A stretch of 64,000 nucleotides of DNA from Globisporangium splendens (Eukaryota; Oomycota; Peronosporomycetes; Pythiales; Pythiaceae). The position numbers were made by a program, and so were the translations under genes. Within the stretch, counting starts at the first letter, position 1. Each line of letters begins with the position of its first letter. The notes beneath the pieces are model-generated. The model saw only the letters and a program-made list of their open reading frames with translations, made no database searches and was not told the DNA's origin. Below, one piece after another: positions 31,939 through 43,793 of this stretch. Where the stretch lies: assembly GCA_006386115.1 (NCBI GenBank), contig VFIW01000043.1, positions 308,935 through 372,934 of the forward strand. The letters are read 5' to 3'.

Positions 31939-34900
31939 TCAGTCCATCGTTTCGTGATCTTCTCGGTCTTTCAGGTCGTGGTTGTCGATACACTCTTGCT
32001 CGTCTTCACTCATGTCCGGACCGCATTCGGTCGTGGATGTCGACGGGCTCGCGGCGTTCGCCGTGTTGATGCTGCCGCCTTTCAAGACTTTCCAACGTTG
32101 TTCGTCTTTCCAGTCGATTAGATCTTCGAGTTCAGATGGATGGTATCTTGTGATCTGGGTGAAGATCGAGCACTGAAATAAGTGAAGTCAAATAGCAGAA
32201 GAGATGGTCGCGAGTAACGGTTCTGACTGACATTGCATGCATTCGGCTCAAACTGAATAATTTAATCGGTTTGATCATGCAGTGCGATTCTGCAGTCTGT
32301 GAACAGCGGTTTCACACACTCCGGCAAAATGACCGGTTAAACTGGCACGCATCTTGACACAAAAGAGTATGTTGTGACCTCTGCTGCCTGCCTTGTTGTC
32401 GCCACTTGACGATTCTCCATCCGCAGTGAATGCAAATGCCAATGCATATATTAAATGAACCTACACGCGTTTTTTTAACCATTTTCTTTTGATCGTGGAG
32501 AGAGGAGACATCGACTTCCCACAAGGTGTTTGCATCATGCGCGAGGATGCATTTCTCTTCCGCCTATTCTTCCAAGTCATCGGGCTGTGCCATATCTTCT
32601 TCCTCACCCAGGTCGTCCTCTCCGAGTTGTTCGTGCTCTTGCTCCGACCTGTCTTGCTGTTGGTCTTGGACTTCTTCCTCTTGATTTCCATTGATCTCTT
32701 CGTTGTGAGGTTCCTTCTCCTTGCTGTCTCCCTGGTCAGCTACTATCTCGTCTTCCACTTGCTCGTTGTTTCCTAACTGTTCCTCGACAACGTCTTCCGA
32801 TGTCACCGCAAATCTTCCTTTCGATTGCTTGGCTCCAGTTTTACTGGAAGTTCCCGTCTCGGCTAAGAAGTACAGAGCTGACTGCGTTTGGCCAGGTTGG
32901 TGACTTGGGAATGGATTGCCCACAAGCGACGGACTCCGGATGCAGCAAGCATAGCGCATTTGCCATAGCAAGCTACCGTAGCTGCTGAGCAGACGTGCGT
33001 GCCGTTGCCTGAGAATGACAGTGATTTTACGCTCCAATCTTGGTCTGATCCACCGCCGGATGGCAATATGTTGGCGAGTTACTGGCGAGGATGGCGTCAA
33101 TTCCTTGCAAAACGTTGCCCAGCGACATGGCTTCCGTTTCTTTCATCATTGCTTCGACAGCTTTCGCTATTGCAGATTCATACAGGGTCACACACGAGCT
33201 TGAAACATTTTTCATCACTTGATCGAGCGTCTGCAGGAGCTGACCTTGGTTCAGAACGGTGTCGTCAATGAAATCATGGTAGCCACACAAGGACTTCCTA
33301 TTCAGGTAATTCCGTGCCTGATGGTGGAAGCTGGAGGTGCCGTACAGCAAAAGTTCGTCGTCTTTGGGAAGTAACAACGCGTCGCGCAATGGATTAAGTC
33401 CCTCGTGCTTGATGTCATCCTCAGTTGGAGAGATGAACGTGATTGACGCAAGCTGGTCATTCATTTGCGAGTTTGATGCCAATGACACTTGGAGAACTTC
33501 CATGAATCCGTTCAGATACAGAGGCGCGATCATCTGTCGAATTCGACGCTGATAAACTGTAGACTTGCTTTTCAGTCCTTCGTTCAACTTGGATTTCAGT
33601 CGGCCATACAAAAACGCGCCGTACTCGCTCGTTGACTCCATGACCGATTTTGCAGCAGGTTCGCGCAGTGTGCTAAGTAGCATCGACTTCAACCACGCAT
33701 ACGTATTCATCCGAGCGATTCCCCACGGTTTCGGCTCGCGAACAGCAAACTTTTGAATCTCCTCCGTAAGCGAGCGCTTTTCGAAGAAGGAGCGGATTCG
33801 CAGCTGTTGCATTTGATCTTCGAGATCTCCAAACACTTGGCATTGGCTATGCAACTGGGCTTTCTTGAAGAAGTTAAACAGAAAGCGGATTTCGTACACA
33901 CCCGGTTCTTTTGGCGCCGTGACTGTCATTCGACCAGGGCACGGTTCACTTCCTTCAACTTCCAAGTACGCCGAAGTTGGGATGATCTCGATCTTTGCGC
34001 ATCCTCCAGTGTCTTCAACCTTGTAAAAGCCGATACAGTTTCTACTCTTTGAGTTCGACAGGATTCGATACGGAACGCCATAGATGATCCACGAGAGGTT
34101 GGTAACCTCGTTTGCACCGACGAGAGGGATGTCGCACGTGAGATTCATGAAGATGCTGAAGGTCCCGATCGATATCGGATTTGAGCAGAAGCGATCTAGA
34201 ATCTCGTAATGCTGGGACTGCTCACCCGCCGGCGACACTTTGAATCCACTCCCTGCTTTTTCTTTTTCAGTCTTCAATCCCACAACCTTGGCTTCTACAT
34301 CAGCATGCCGTAGATAGCAAAATTCGTAGCTTTGAAGTCCATATTTCGACTGGTAGATACCAGCGTTGTTGCCATACACGAAAGTTTCAAATTCGGGATC
34401 CGATTCGTCGACGTAGCTATTCGCTGGTCGAAACTTCACCTGACCTGTCACAATCTGAGTACCCAAGTAACGCTGTCAATTTCCAAGCCACTGTTCAATG
34501 GCATTGCGACTTTGTAACGCAAATAGCACACTTTACCTTTCGCGCTCTCTTTGCCGCTTCTTCGGCCCCTAAGGCTGCGTTGCTGAACATGCGAGTCGAT
34601 CGGCGTGACTAACAAAAACGATGGGATACACGTTGATTAGCATCTGGGCAAGCGTGCGTAATTCCGACTTGACTGCATCGCACGTACCACATTATGAAGC
34701 TTGTTTTCCAAAACTTCTTCTTCAAGCATGTCGCTCATCTTCTTCTTGTATGGCTTAAGCTTGGGCGAGCTCATCATCGTACCCATCGTGTCGTCTGCTT
34801 TCCTCAACATTTCTTCTTTTTCTGCAAACTTGTCTTGTCTCGCTTGTTCGTCTTCGATTGCACTCAGCGGTGCGCTCAGAATTTCCTTGATCTCTCTTTC

Positions 34901-37900
34901 TGTGATATCACGAAGAGACTTCGCTTGAAGGAGGATTGTTTCGCGCTCAAAATCCTCGTCGCTACGGTTTTCTGGTTTCCAGCCAAATTTCTCAACATCC
35001 TTGCGCTTGAGCAGGCGATAACAGATGCAGTCTTCCATCGTACGAATTCTAACATCGCCTGGGGCTCTCGCAGGGAACATTCCAATAGCATCCAGCGCGT
35101 GAAATCGCTGGCGAGCATTGATCTGCCAATTCAACGTAATTTCTCCTTCGCCCACATCCAGTGCGTCCGTCAACACCACGTAGCTAATTTCCGGCATCGC
35201 ATTCAACAGAATGAGCTGCTTCTTCGGTTTGACCATTCCTGCAGCAACGAAAGCAGCAGCCACACCATCCTCTCCCACAACATTCTCAGCCATTTCTTTC
35301 AGATCTTCCTCGTTGTCCTCGAGCATTCCCTTCAACTCTTCTTCAACGCCCCAGTCATTATCTCCACCCAAATGAATCACTCCTGAGGTTCCGACAACTG
35401 ATGCGACCGCAGCAGCAATGCCAGTCGAGCTTCGCGCAGGAACTGGAGCCGCGCTATTAGGAATTGCATTTTGTTCTTCCTTCTTTCCGCTGGGTGCTAT
35501 TGATTGCGTACCGTTGGTGGTTCCTGGGCTCTCCATAGCACGAGAATTGGCTCCATTTCTGTTCCTTCTGGCTGCTGCGCGAAGGTTGATGGTAACCTGC
35601 GGAGCGCCATCGAGGGCATCTTTTGCAGAGCCGATCGCATCTTTTCCCTCTTTCAATTTTGATATGATGCTGTTTGAAGAGGCAAAATTCTCTGCTGTTT
35701 CCATGTAGTCAACATACGCCTTGATCGCTTGCTGGTTAAATTCCAAAAACGGAGCCACTGCAGTAGAAATCAAGGCAATGCCGAACAGGAGTGTGCGGTT
35801 CTGATGTCCTCCAGGGTACACCGAAAGAAGTGACACAATCTCCACAATGGAACTGCCCCATTTTAGCACTGTACTGTAAAACCGAGTGTTGGAAAGATAC
35901 ACTACATCCTCTTCGCCAGCAAATTTCAAGATGGATCCAAATCGCCACACAGGATCTTTCTCTCGCTCCGACTCCGGAATATCTGCTTGCAAAAATTGTC
36001 TGTTCAAGAAGTAGCTGAACACAGGGCCACGATTCAACACTTCCGCTAGATACGCCAGCACCATCATCTCTGGGATGCACAACCAAAAGAGACTCACAAT
36101 CTTCCCGTGCAACGACATCATCTGCAGCTGCTTGATCCCGCCACTTGGTTCCATAAGGTAACAGTCGTTTGCCCACTCTTCGACGTTGTATTCCTTCCAC
36201 TGCGTTTCTCCCCATAGCCCCATAGTCATCATGACGAGATTCACAAACGGCATCACCATCTTGTCCTTGATGTATTGCACTTTCCAGGCGAAGTTGAAGC
36301 GGAGACAAAAACGATCGTAGAATTGCCGCTTCGAATATGGTCGAGATCGAACGTTCTTGTACATATACCATGCTCTCCAACCGATGAGAACCCCCAAGGA
36401 ACGCAGCATCGACTGGCCCATCAAGATGATGTAAATGTATACAAACATCAAGAAAAGACCAAGAATCCCATATTTCTTCAGCAAGTCGCGGAACGGAAGT
36501 TGCATGTAGTCATCGTAGAAAGCTTGGAATCTCCAGGGTCTGGGACAGCATGTAGGGCATTCTGTAAGGGTAGCGTTGCTGTGAACAGCAGCTTTTATAC
36601 TCTTTCGATCAAAGCTGTGCGCCAGCTCTTCCAACTTCTTCCGCTCTTCAAGCTCCGACAAGGGCACCCAGCGGAAGAGATCGAGCAGTAATAGAGGCAA
36701 GGAGATGAAGAGAAAAAAAGACAATCAGAACGAGAGCCGCGATTCCAACACCGTAATTCGCCTTGGCCAGTTCATCACTGTCACAAATACCGTGCGGTGT
36801 GCTGTACAGTTGAAAAGCAGCCAGTCCCTCGCCGCTGCCCAAGCGATGATAAAACGTACTCCAATGCCCCGAGATAAACAGCACGCAGGACTTGATCGTC
36901 AAATACAGCGGGACAACGAGAAGCGCGCCGACTTGTTCCAAAAATCCTAGTAAAGTTTTTCCAGGATTGATTGGCAAGTACGTGTGAATCTTCTGGATTT
37001 TGAGCAAAAGATCTTCTTGCACAACGACGTAGACCACAAATGTTGCTGCGAACAGTAGCGCAAAAATCGGGGAGAGAAAGAATCCGGTCACGCATTCACC
37101 AGCAACCTTGATAAGGTTCAGGTGCTCCATCAGATCTTGAATGTACCCATTGAAGAACGCGTAGATTGCTTCTAGCACCACTTCAACTGGACCAAAGTAG
37201 CTCGATAGCTTTTGTTGGAGAGAATCCAAAATGAGTCTTATTTGAGTCAGGTCCACACTGAAATTTCCCGCAAGGACGGATATGTTGAAGGACAAACTGA
37301 CCACAGCCAAGAAGTGCTTGAGGAACGAGACCACACCATGTCCAACAATTTTGAGAATAAGGATGCCTTGATCGGACTTGGCAGCTTTCACAATCGACTT
37401 GGCAACGAATAGGTAGACTTGAGTTGGGGAGTAGGAAAAAAGTGCCGGTTCGATGTAGAAAGGTCCAAACCGGCAAATTTCTCCAGCAGTCTCTAGAATG
37501 CTTCCATCGTCTTCGGACTCAACAGCGCGTCGCACACACTTGGCAACATAAAAGCCTCCCTGGCAGAAGCGATTCCCGAGTGATGCTTTGCACTCTCCAA
37601 CGATAACATTGTTCGAACCACGGGCTGCTACCAACCAGGCAGAACTAACCATTTCTCCTGGAACCAGCACTGGGATTTCCAGACCCAATTTCATCAGAGC
37701 ATTCACCTTCGCCAGTCTGCTGTCAGCCTCCCTCGACGTGGACTTTTTCAACCCCAAATGCGCTTTTCTAGCTCCGATTTCATCAAGCAGGTCCCGAATG
37801 ATAAAAGTGAAGTTCGTCCTCGCAATTGGGGGTGCTGACTTGTAAGCGCTCACACACTCATCCCACACGAACGACCCATCAGTAGCTCCAGTGATCGCTT

Positions 37901-40900
37901 TGTATATGTCGCTTTTGTCTTTCGAGCCATTTCCACTTCCACAGCCTAGGTATGGCTTGAGTTTCCGCTTGATCAGTTTGTACAGGCTTCGGAGCGTGAA
38001 TCTCCACGAAAAAAACTGTTCAACTTCAACCAATTCCCGCTCCATGGTTTCTCGAATCACAGCAACCTGCTCGCTATCATTTCCTTGCAGTTTTCCAAGA
38101 ATTGTACAGCGCAAGAGATCAGACACCCTGACGACATCAGCTGGGAGAAACACGATTCGATCTTGGGGCGATGGTGCGCCACCACTGAATCGATAAGACA
38201 GTACCACTTCCTGCGAGCTGGAGAACACGGTATGAGCATGTTGCGCACCAGGAGCGCCAGATTGCGAAGGCTTGGATGCATCGGTGCCGCCTTTACTCTT
38301 CTCCAGGGAGAGTACCTCGCTCCTGACTATTTCCTCTTTCCGAGCTAACAAATCTTTCAGCACATTTTGTAGCGTGGCGATCTTCTGCTTGGCATCCCTT
38401 CCTTCCTTCTTTTCCTTGAATTTATTGACGAATGCTTCGCTTGCTTTAATATCACGTTGTGTGACTTCGATCTCTTGCTCCAATGTAACTTTGTCAACAT
38501 AGAGTTGGTCGTAGAAGCCCAGCAATTTGAGCCAAGGTTGCGATGGTATCTTCCGTAATGACATCTTCCTCTTCATCCTCTTGGAATATACTCTTGATCT
38601 CAGAGAACAACATCTTTGCAGTATGAGCTCGCACGTACACGTCTTTTGCGCTGTGATTACTAAGCCCAGTCACATCATTCCAGCAGCAAGCAAACTGGCG
38701 ACGAGTCAAGCCCACAAGGGGCTTTGCACCAAGGTTGCGACACAACGTGTTCCATTCGTTCAGCTTCATTGTCTTCTCGTCGCCACAAACTAGGTCAATG
38801 AGCTTATTCAAATCTGCAAACGACATGCTTTCGGAATCGGCGGATTTGCACATGTTGAAAAGCAGGCTTGTGTACTCGAGCACTTCCCATAATGACGAAG
38901 GGTTTGTCTTAAAATGCTTCAGTGTGTCGTTCACTTTGGAGACGTCAATGCCTTGATGGCCAACGATGAACGAATGCCAATGCTCGTGCAGCACAAATTC
39001 CATTTCGGGTGCGTTTGCAGAATCTCCAGCATAAATACCGACGACCTCACTTGGCCCCGCACAGTTGTCTGCCTTGCTTTCACCAACAATTGCCCATCTC
39101 TTTCCCTTTGACGGAGGTGATACTCCATGAATTTCGGCAGTGACAACGGTAGATTCTGGAATAGAGCAGTTGTCGAAGACCAAGCGAAGGGGATGCTGCT
39201 GAGAATCCCAGAACACTTCTCGGAACTTTATTCCAGTGGGTTCTAGAATACTTGCAGTAACCGGACCAGTCACGTGCCATTTCGTATTTGGCATCTTGAT
39301 GACCAACGACGCCTCTTCTCGTAGTGATGCCAACGCGTGGAAGGTGAATGCCGTCCGCCCGTTTTCGTGAAAGAAGTACGAACTCAATCTCAGAAACTCC
39401 AAACGATATGGTCCTCCTAATTTCTGGGTTCTTGCCAGCTCCTTTTTCACCTCGTTGATATGCGATTCAGCATTTCGCTTGCTCAAAGCAAACGGCTTAA
39501 TGCATTGAAGCTGATTTAACGTGTTGCCGCCACTTCCTCCCAGCGACGTGATAGAAGTAAGGATATCGTGCTGCCTCACAGACAATTTGTCAGCTGCAGA
39601 GTTTGCTTTCACAGCAGTCACAACTGGACACTGACCAAAAAAGTCACTTCCCAAGGTCAGCCCGGAATCTCCAGAAGGAAAATCTACCTCAAGGGGCTTC
39701 AGTGAAGAATCAAAATACTCGTCAAGTTGGCGTTTTCGCTCTCTCAGTGGGTTCCCCAACGTGCTTTCGCGATACTTCCAGTTGTTGTAAAGCTGAACCG
39801 AACACGCTGCCACTTTCTCTTCAGGTGATATTTGAAATTCTCCTTCTGTCAGCTCACAAGGACCAAGAACAATCTCATCGACAATCAATTCCAGTCACTT
39901 TCATAACGACGCTGGAGTTCTTCGCGATCCCAATCTCGCCGTCCAATGATATGTCAATCATTTGAGTAGCATGATTCCAAGATATCATAGCTTGGCCAAA
40001 ATTTTCATGCTTGGGAATCTCGAATTCAATCGCCAGCGAGCTTGTCCCATTGGAAGCAGAGAAGGATGATGGCTTCCATGATGATCCTGGAGGAAACTGA
40101 ATCAGGAATTTCCCATCTGGAACAATTTCCTCGACTGTCGTCAAGCATAGATGCAGCGTCTTCTCGCCGGCATCGTACTGAAAATACGACTCTTGTCGAT
40201 GGAAGGTAATTTGTCGAACACAATTCGCATCAAGCAACCTTTTCGCATGCGCAACGCATTCTAACTCTTCTGCTTTGTTTGCAGCCATCGTGTCGTACAT
40301 GATCGGCTCTCAATTAATAGCTGCGACAATGTCATGCTTGTGGATTATGGGATGGCGAGAAGCTTGGCCGCTGATTTCTGCGACTGTCAAACACTGGCCG
40401 AAAAAGTCGGACTGGAGGTCGAACCCGACATCACCATGCTCATCAAACACAATCTCGTACGATAAGACCTGGTTACGCGTGTTTCGAACAATCACAAGTG
40501 GCTGCTCATGACCGTGGCCATCTGGGTCCTCGCTCGAGTCTGCCGCAGTCAGCGAGGCTCTTCGACCCCGTTTTTCTTGTCGGTAATTGTACGTTGTTTG
40601 CATATTCTGCAGCAGATTCAGCCAGGCTTCATCGTCGACTTTTTCTTTCCGAACACGAAGCAAGTTTGTGAATGCCTTTTGGGATACTTTATCATCATCG
40701 GCGTCCTTGATTGTTGCCAAGACATTTTCATTCGCCAACACAGCATACACCACAGCGGCAGGATCAACGTGCGGAGAAAACGGACGCTTCTTTTTCACAG
40801 TCGTCGCGAACGATTCGGCAAATTGCATCCACGTGAAGTACTTTGGAGGCTCCGGCAGCATCATCTTCGCACAAAGCTCCACCCAGTCAGCCTCTTCAAA

Positions 40901-41509
40901 GACAGTATCTGCGCAGCATGCTCGTTGCATATTCTGAAGCTGTTCCAGTCCAATCACCTTTTCATCATCCGGCGAGTTACTTCCCGCGTCAGGACTTCTC
41001 ACTACGAATCGCGTCACCAGCATTTGCGCGAAATGGATGTATTCCTCGGTTTTCATCACCTCTCGAACAATCCCGAGCACGGTTGGGCTCCCAAAGAACG
41101 GAGGCGGGCCGAACAGAGCTTTGAAATCCTTCCGCTTGACACAGTGTTCGCCTTCGCGCATTCCGAGCTCTTCAAGCGCTCTCTTCCACTCTCGGTCTGT
41201 TACAGTCGCCTTGCCAATACACTTGCGCAGTTGATTGAACTCTGCCTGACTGATTTTCTTGCGAGCGTCCTCGTCTTCATCTCCGTCGTCCATTGGAGAG
41301 TCGTCGGTCTCTGACGTCGAATGGAACCACTCGAACAACCGTCCAAGAGCCACGCTCGGCGAGATCTCTTCATAGAAAGGAAGTGTGGTCGTCTCAAGCG
41401 AGCCATTGGATGCTCGGCGAGGACTCAATTGCGACATCTGGCGATGCAACTCTTGGCGCGCCTGCGCATCGTCAAAGATCTTCGCATTTGGGTCTTCTTC
41501 TGCCTCCAT
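31939..41509 (-). CDS. Giant multi-domain membrane protein (EF-hand-like, PDZ-like, about eight membrane segments), frame-disrupted
   Basis: Consecutive open blocks on the minus strand form one gene of about 3000 codons. The ATG at 41509 opens degenerate EF-hand-like modules, then a PDZ-like domain (GDVGFDLQSDFFGQCLTV) and a second one (GDSGLTLGSDFFGQCPVV). About eight membrane segments lie between 37.4 and 35.7 kb (e.g. VTGFFLSPIFALLFAATFVV, ILGLFLMFVYIYIILMG). Next come a cytosolic-looking region, an intron at 34609-34687, an acidic stretch near 32.6 kb, an intron at 32173-32464 and a last exon 32172-31939 (CSIFTQITRYHPSEL). Damage: in-frame TGA at 40310-40312 and TAG at 32564-32566; an extra base near 39884, near 38505 and in A7 at 36713-36719; a missing base near 34538, 34466, 33070 and 32868. 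I do not recognise the family. It may be a pseudogene or an uncorrected assembly. Confidence 0.6.
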
Positions 41510-43793
41510 CTTCTAACACTTTCTCGATCGCAAAAAAGGAACGCTTCACACTGCAGACAGCGGACTGGAGCAACAACGCACAGCACAGCACGAGTCGACT
41601 GCAGTGTACGAACCAATGCGGAGAAACAACTTGCTTCACGCGGCCGGCGCTGGTCGCTTGTCTTCCTTGCCACCTTCTTCCGTTTTCCACACTGAAGTAA
41701 CCCGCTCACGCTTGTCCCGAGCGGGTGCGCATCTGCGAAACCACCATCACCGATGTCTCCATATTTCTTCACAAATGCAGCGACGCATTCCGAAACCACC
41801 ACCAGCGCCGCCTCAACGCCATCGCTGCCACTTCAAACCTCTCATAGGCGGCTATAAATGCCACTGCATGCGGACATAACAACGGCTTCGTGGCGCATGG
41901 AGGCAGTCGGCGGTTCGTTTCGCTTTGGCGATTCCGCATTCTCCTTCCCGCCTTTTCAAAGGAAACAAACAGAGAGAGAGTACAGTGACTTCTATGTATT
42001 CACATATTTATGTTGAGTGTGTGGAAACAGAGAGTACACTGGACACTCTGTATTCACATATTCGTTCTGAGATGCAGGATTGCATTTTCAACGTTCAAGC
42101 AACGAAATGGTGTTGGAACGTGGAGATCTTTGAAAAATACCCACCTTGCCGCAACGGGCTACAACGAGGTTGTGACCAGAAGCACGATATTCTCGTATAT
42201 CGAGTGTGTGCAATGCGCCTTGACGACGGCAAGTGTGTTGGATCACTGGTGTGATGCAAGGCTTCACGCAACAGAAGCAGGCAGGCGTGTCTTGACAAGA
42301 TTCTTGCAAAGATACCTCCCTCACGTCACACGAGAGCGTGAGATGCGAGGCATCGAGCGATTTCGCTACTTTGTGTTCGTCCGGTGGCGCATGATGCAAC
42401 AGCATAACCCTCCGCGATGATATGGCATTTCGATTTGGCACCGCAAACATGGCGATCCTGAACTTGTCGGGTCTTTTCTGCTGCTGCTGACGCTGGTGAC
42501 AACGCAACAATCGATACTGTAGAAACGCACCAGCATTCGAAAAAAACGAAAGCAACCCAGGAGGTGATGATTCAAAAATGCAGTTCAACTGAATGCACCC
42601 AAGCGCTGTTGAAAGCAACCCCAAGCACCAAGCCAACACCTTTTTCATTCATTTGAGCTCTGGTTGGGGAGGATGACGCATGACGACGAACTCCATCGTC
42701 ATGGTGGTTGGACGACCGCGACAGCTTCATATCCCGCGCAGGGTACGGTACCGGCACAGACTCTGGTTCCCCCAGTCGAGCGCTCGACCGCCACTCATTC
42801 AGCGCGGCCGTCGCATGTGCTTCAGCCGCGCAGCAATGGCACGCGCCACCAGAGTGCATGTTCGTCTCATCGTCACACTCGTGCAGCAACAGTGTGCAGA
42901 TTTGCTTTGGGGTGGACCACGCCAGTTCCAGGACCAGCAACGCGCGCAGCTGCGCGATTGGCCCTAAACCACTCGCTCTTCTTGTTTATACCACGGTCGG
43001 TACCTACGGATGCGCAATACAGTCGAATGATGCGGCATTTGGTTGGTTCGCGCGCAGAGAGCGAGTGTGGCTGTGGATCCAAAGCGATCGACGCACACAA
43101 GATCGCAGCAGCGCTGGAGCTCCGTGTGGAGATTCGCGGGTGCTGCTGCGAGATGCATTCGCCGAATCAGACAGATACCCGATTGTCCTGCCGCTGTCCA
43201 ATAATCACAGTGCATGGGTGTCGTCTGTCCATCATATCGCCGCAGGTCACACCGACTGGCGTTTGGTTCAACTCACGATAGAAAAGAGCCACGATACCCA
43301 GCATCTTGGTTCCTATAGAGAGAGGCGGATCCTTTCCCCTCCTTCGAAAAAAATCACAGCGAACTGATCTCGGCATTTGCACGCGCTTCCAGAAGAATGC
43401 CGAGAGAAAAGAAAAACCTCGGGCGGAATGATTGGCGCGGAAAAAGCCTCGTTTTTGTGCGACGTCAGCTTTGGATCGTTTTGCTGCTTCAACTAGGAAA
43501 CACCTCAAAACCTCGCGCGGACCCAAGGTTTTTACTTCAAGTTTGATGGGAAGAATCAGGATTGCTTTTTCCACCGTCACTTCCTGCAACCCCAGATCCA
43601 CTTGCAGTTTGTATGCCGCATAGAAATCCAAGGCGTTTGCAAAGATCTGTGGTGGTTGTGCGCGAGCGAGTGTGAGGGTGCAGCAGTTAGTTGACTGGGA
43701 CGAGTGCGAGTGAAGCGTCCATTCTGGAATTTGCTTCCTCGGTCGTCGATCTCTTCAGTCTCGTTCGCGCTTTCGAGAATAGAAACAGAAGCC
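41510..43793. other. Intergenic region between divergent giant gene and H+-PPase
   Basis: No supported gene. An imperfect direct duplication of about 50 bp lies at 41968-42075 (AGAGAGTACA...GTATTCACATAT twice). 43717-43732 (TCCATTCTGGAATTTG) resembles the initiator element and may be the PPase start site. A minus frame from 42648 begins like a signal peptide but has no further support. Confidence 0.45.

Noticed and set aside
40275..40511. Plus-strand frames over the giant gene
   Set aside because: Shadows of the minus-strand coding blocks; no domain.
42088..42648. Minus-strand frame beginning with a signal-peptide-like MKKVLAWCLGLLSTALG
   Set aside because: The rest has no pattern, conserved cysteine spacing or effector motif; only the start is suggestive.
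42664..43367. Overlapping plus-strand frames of about 205-220 codons before the PPase
   Set aside because: Several frames are open at once in GC-rich DNA, none has a domain; probably promoter and leader.
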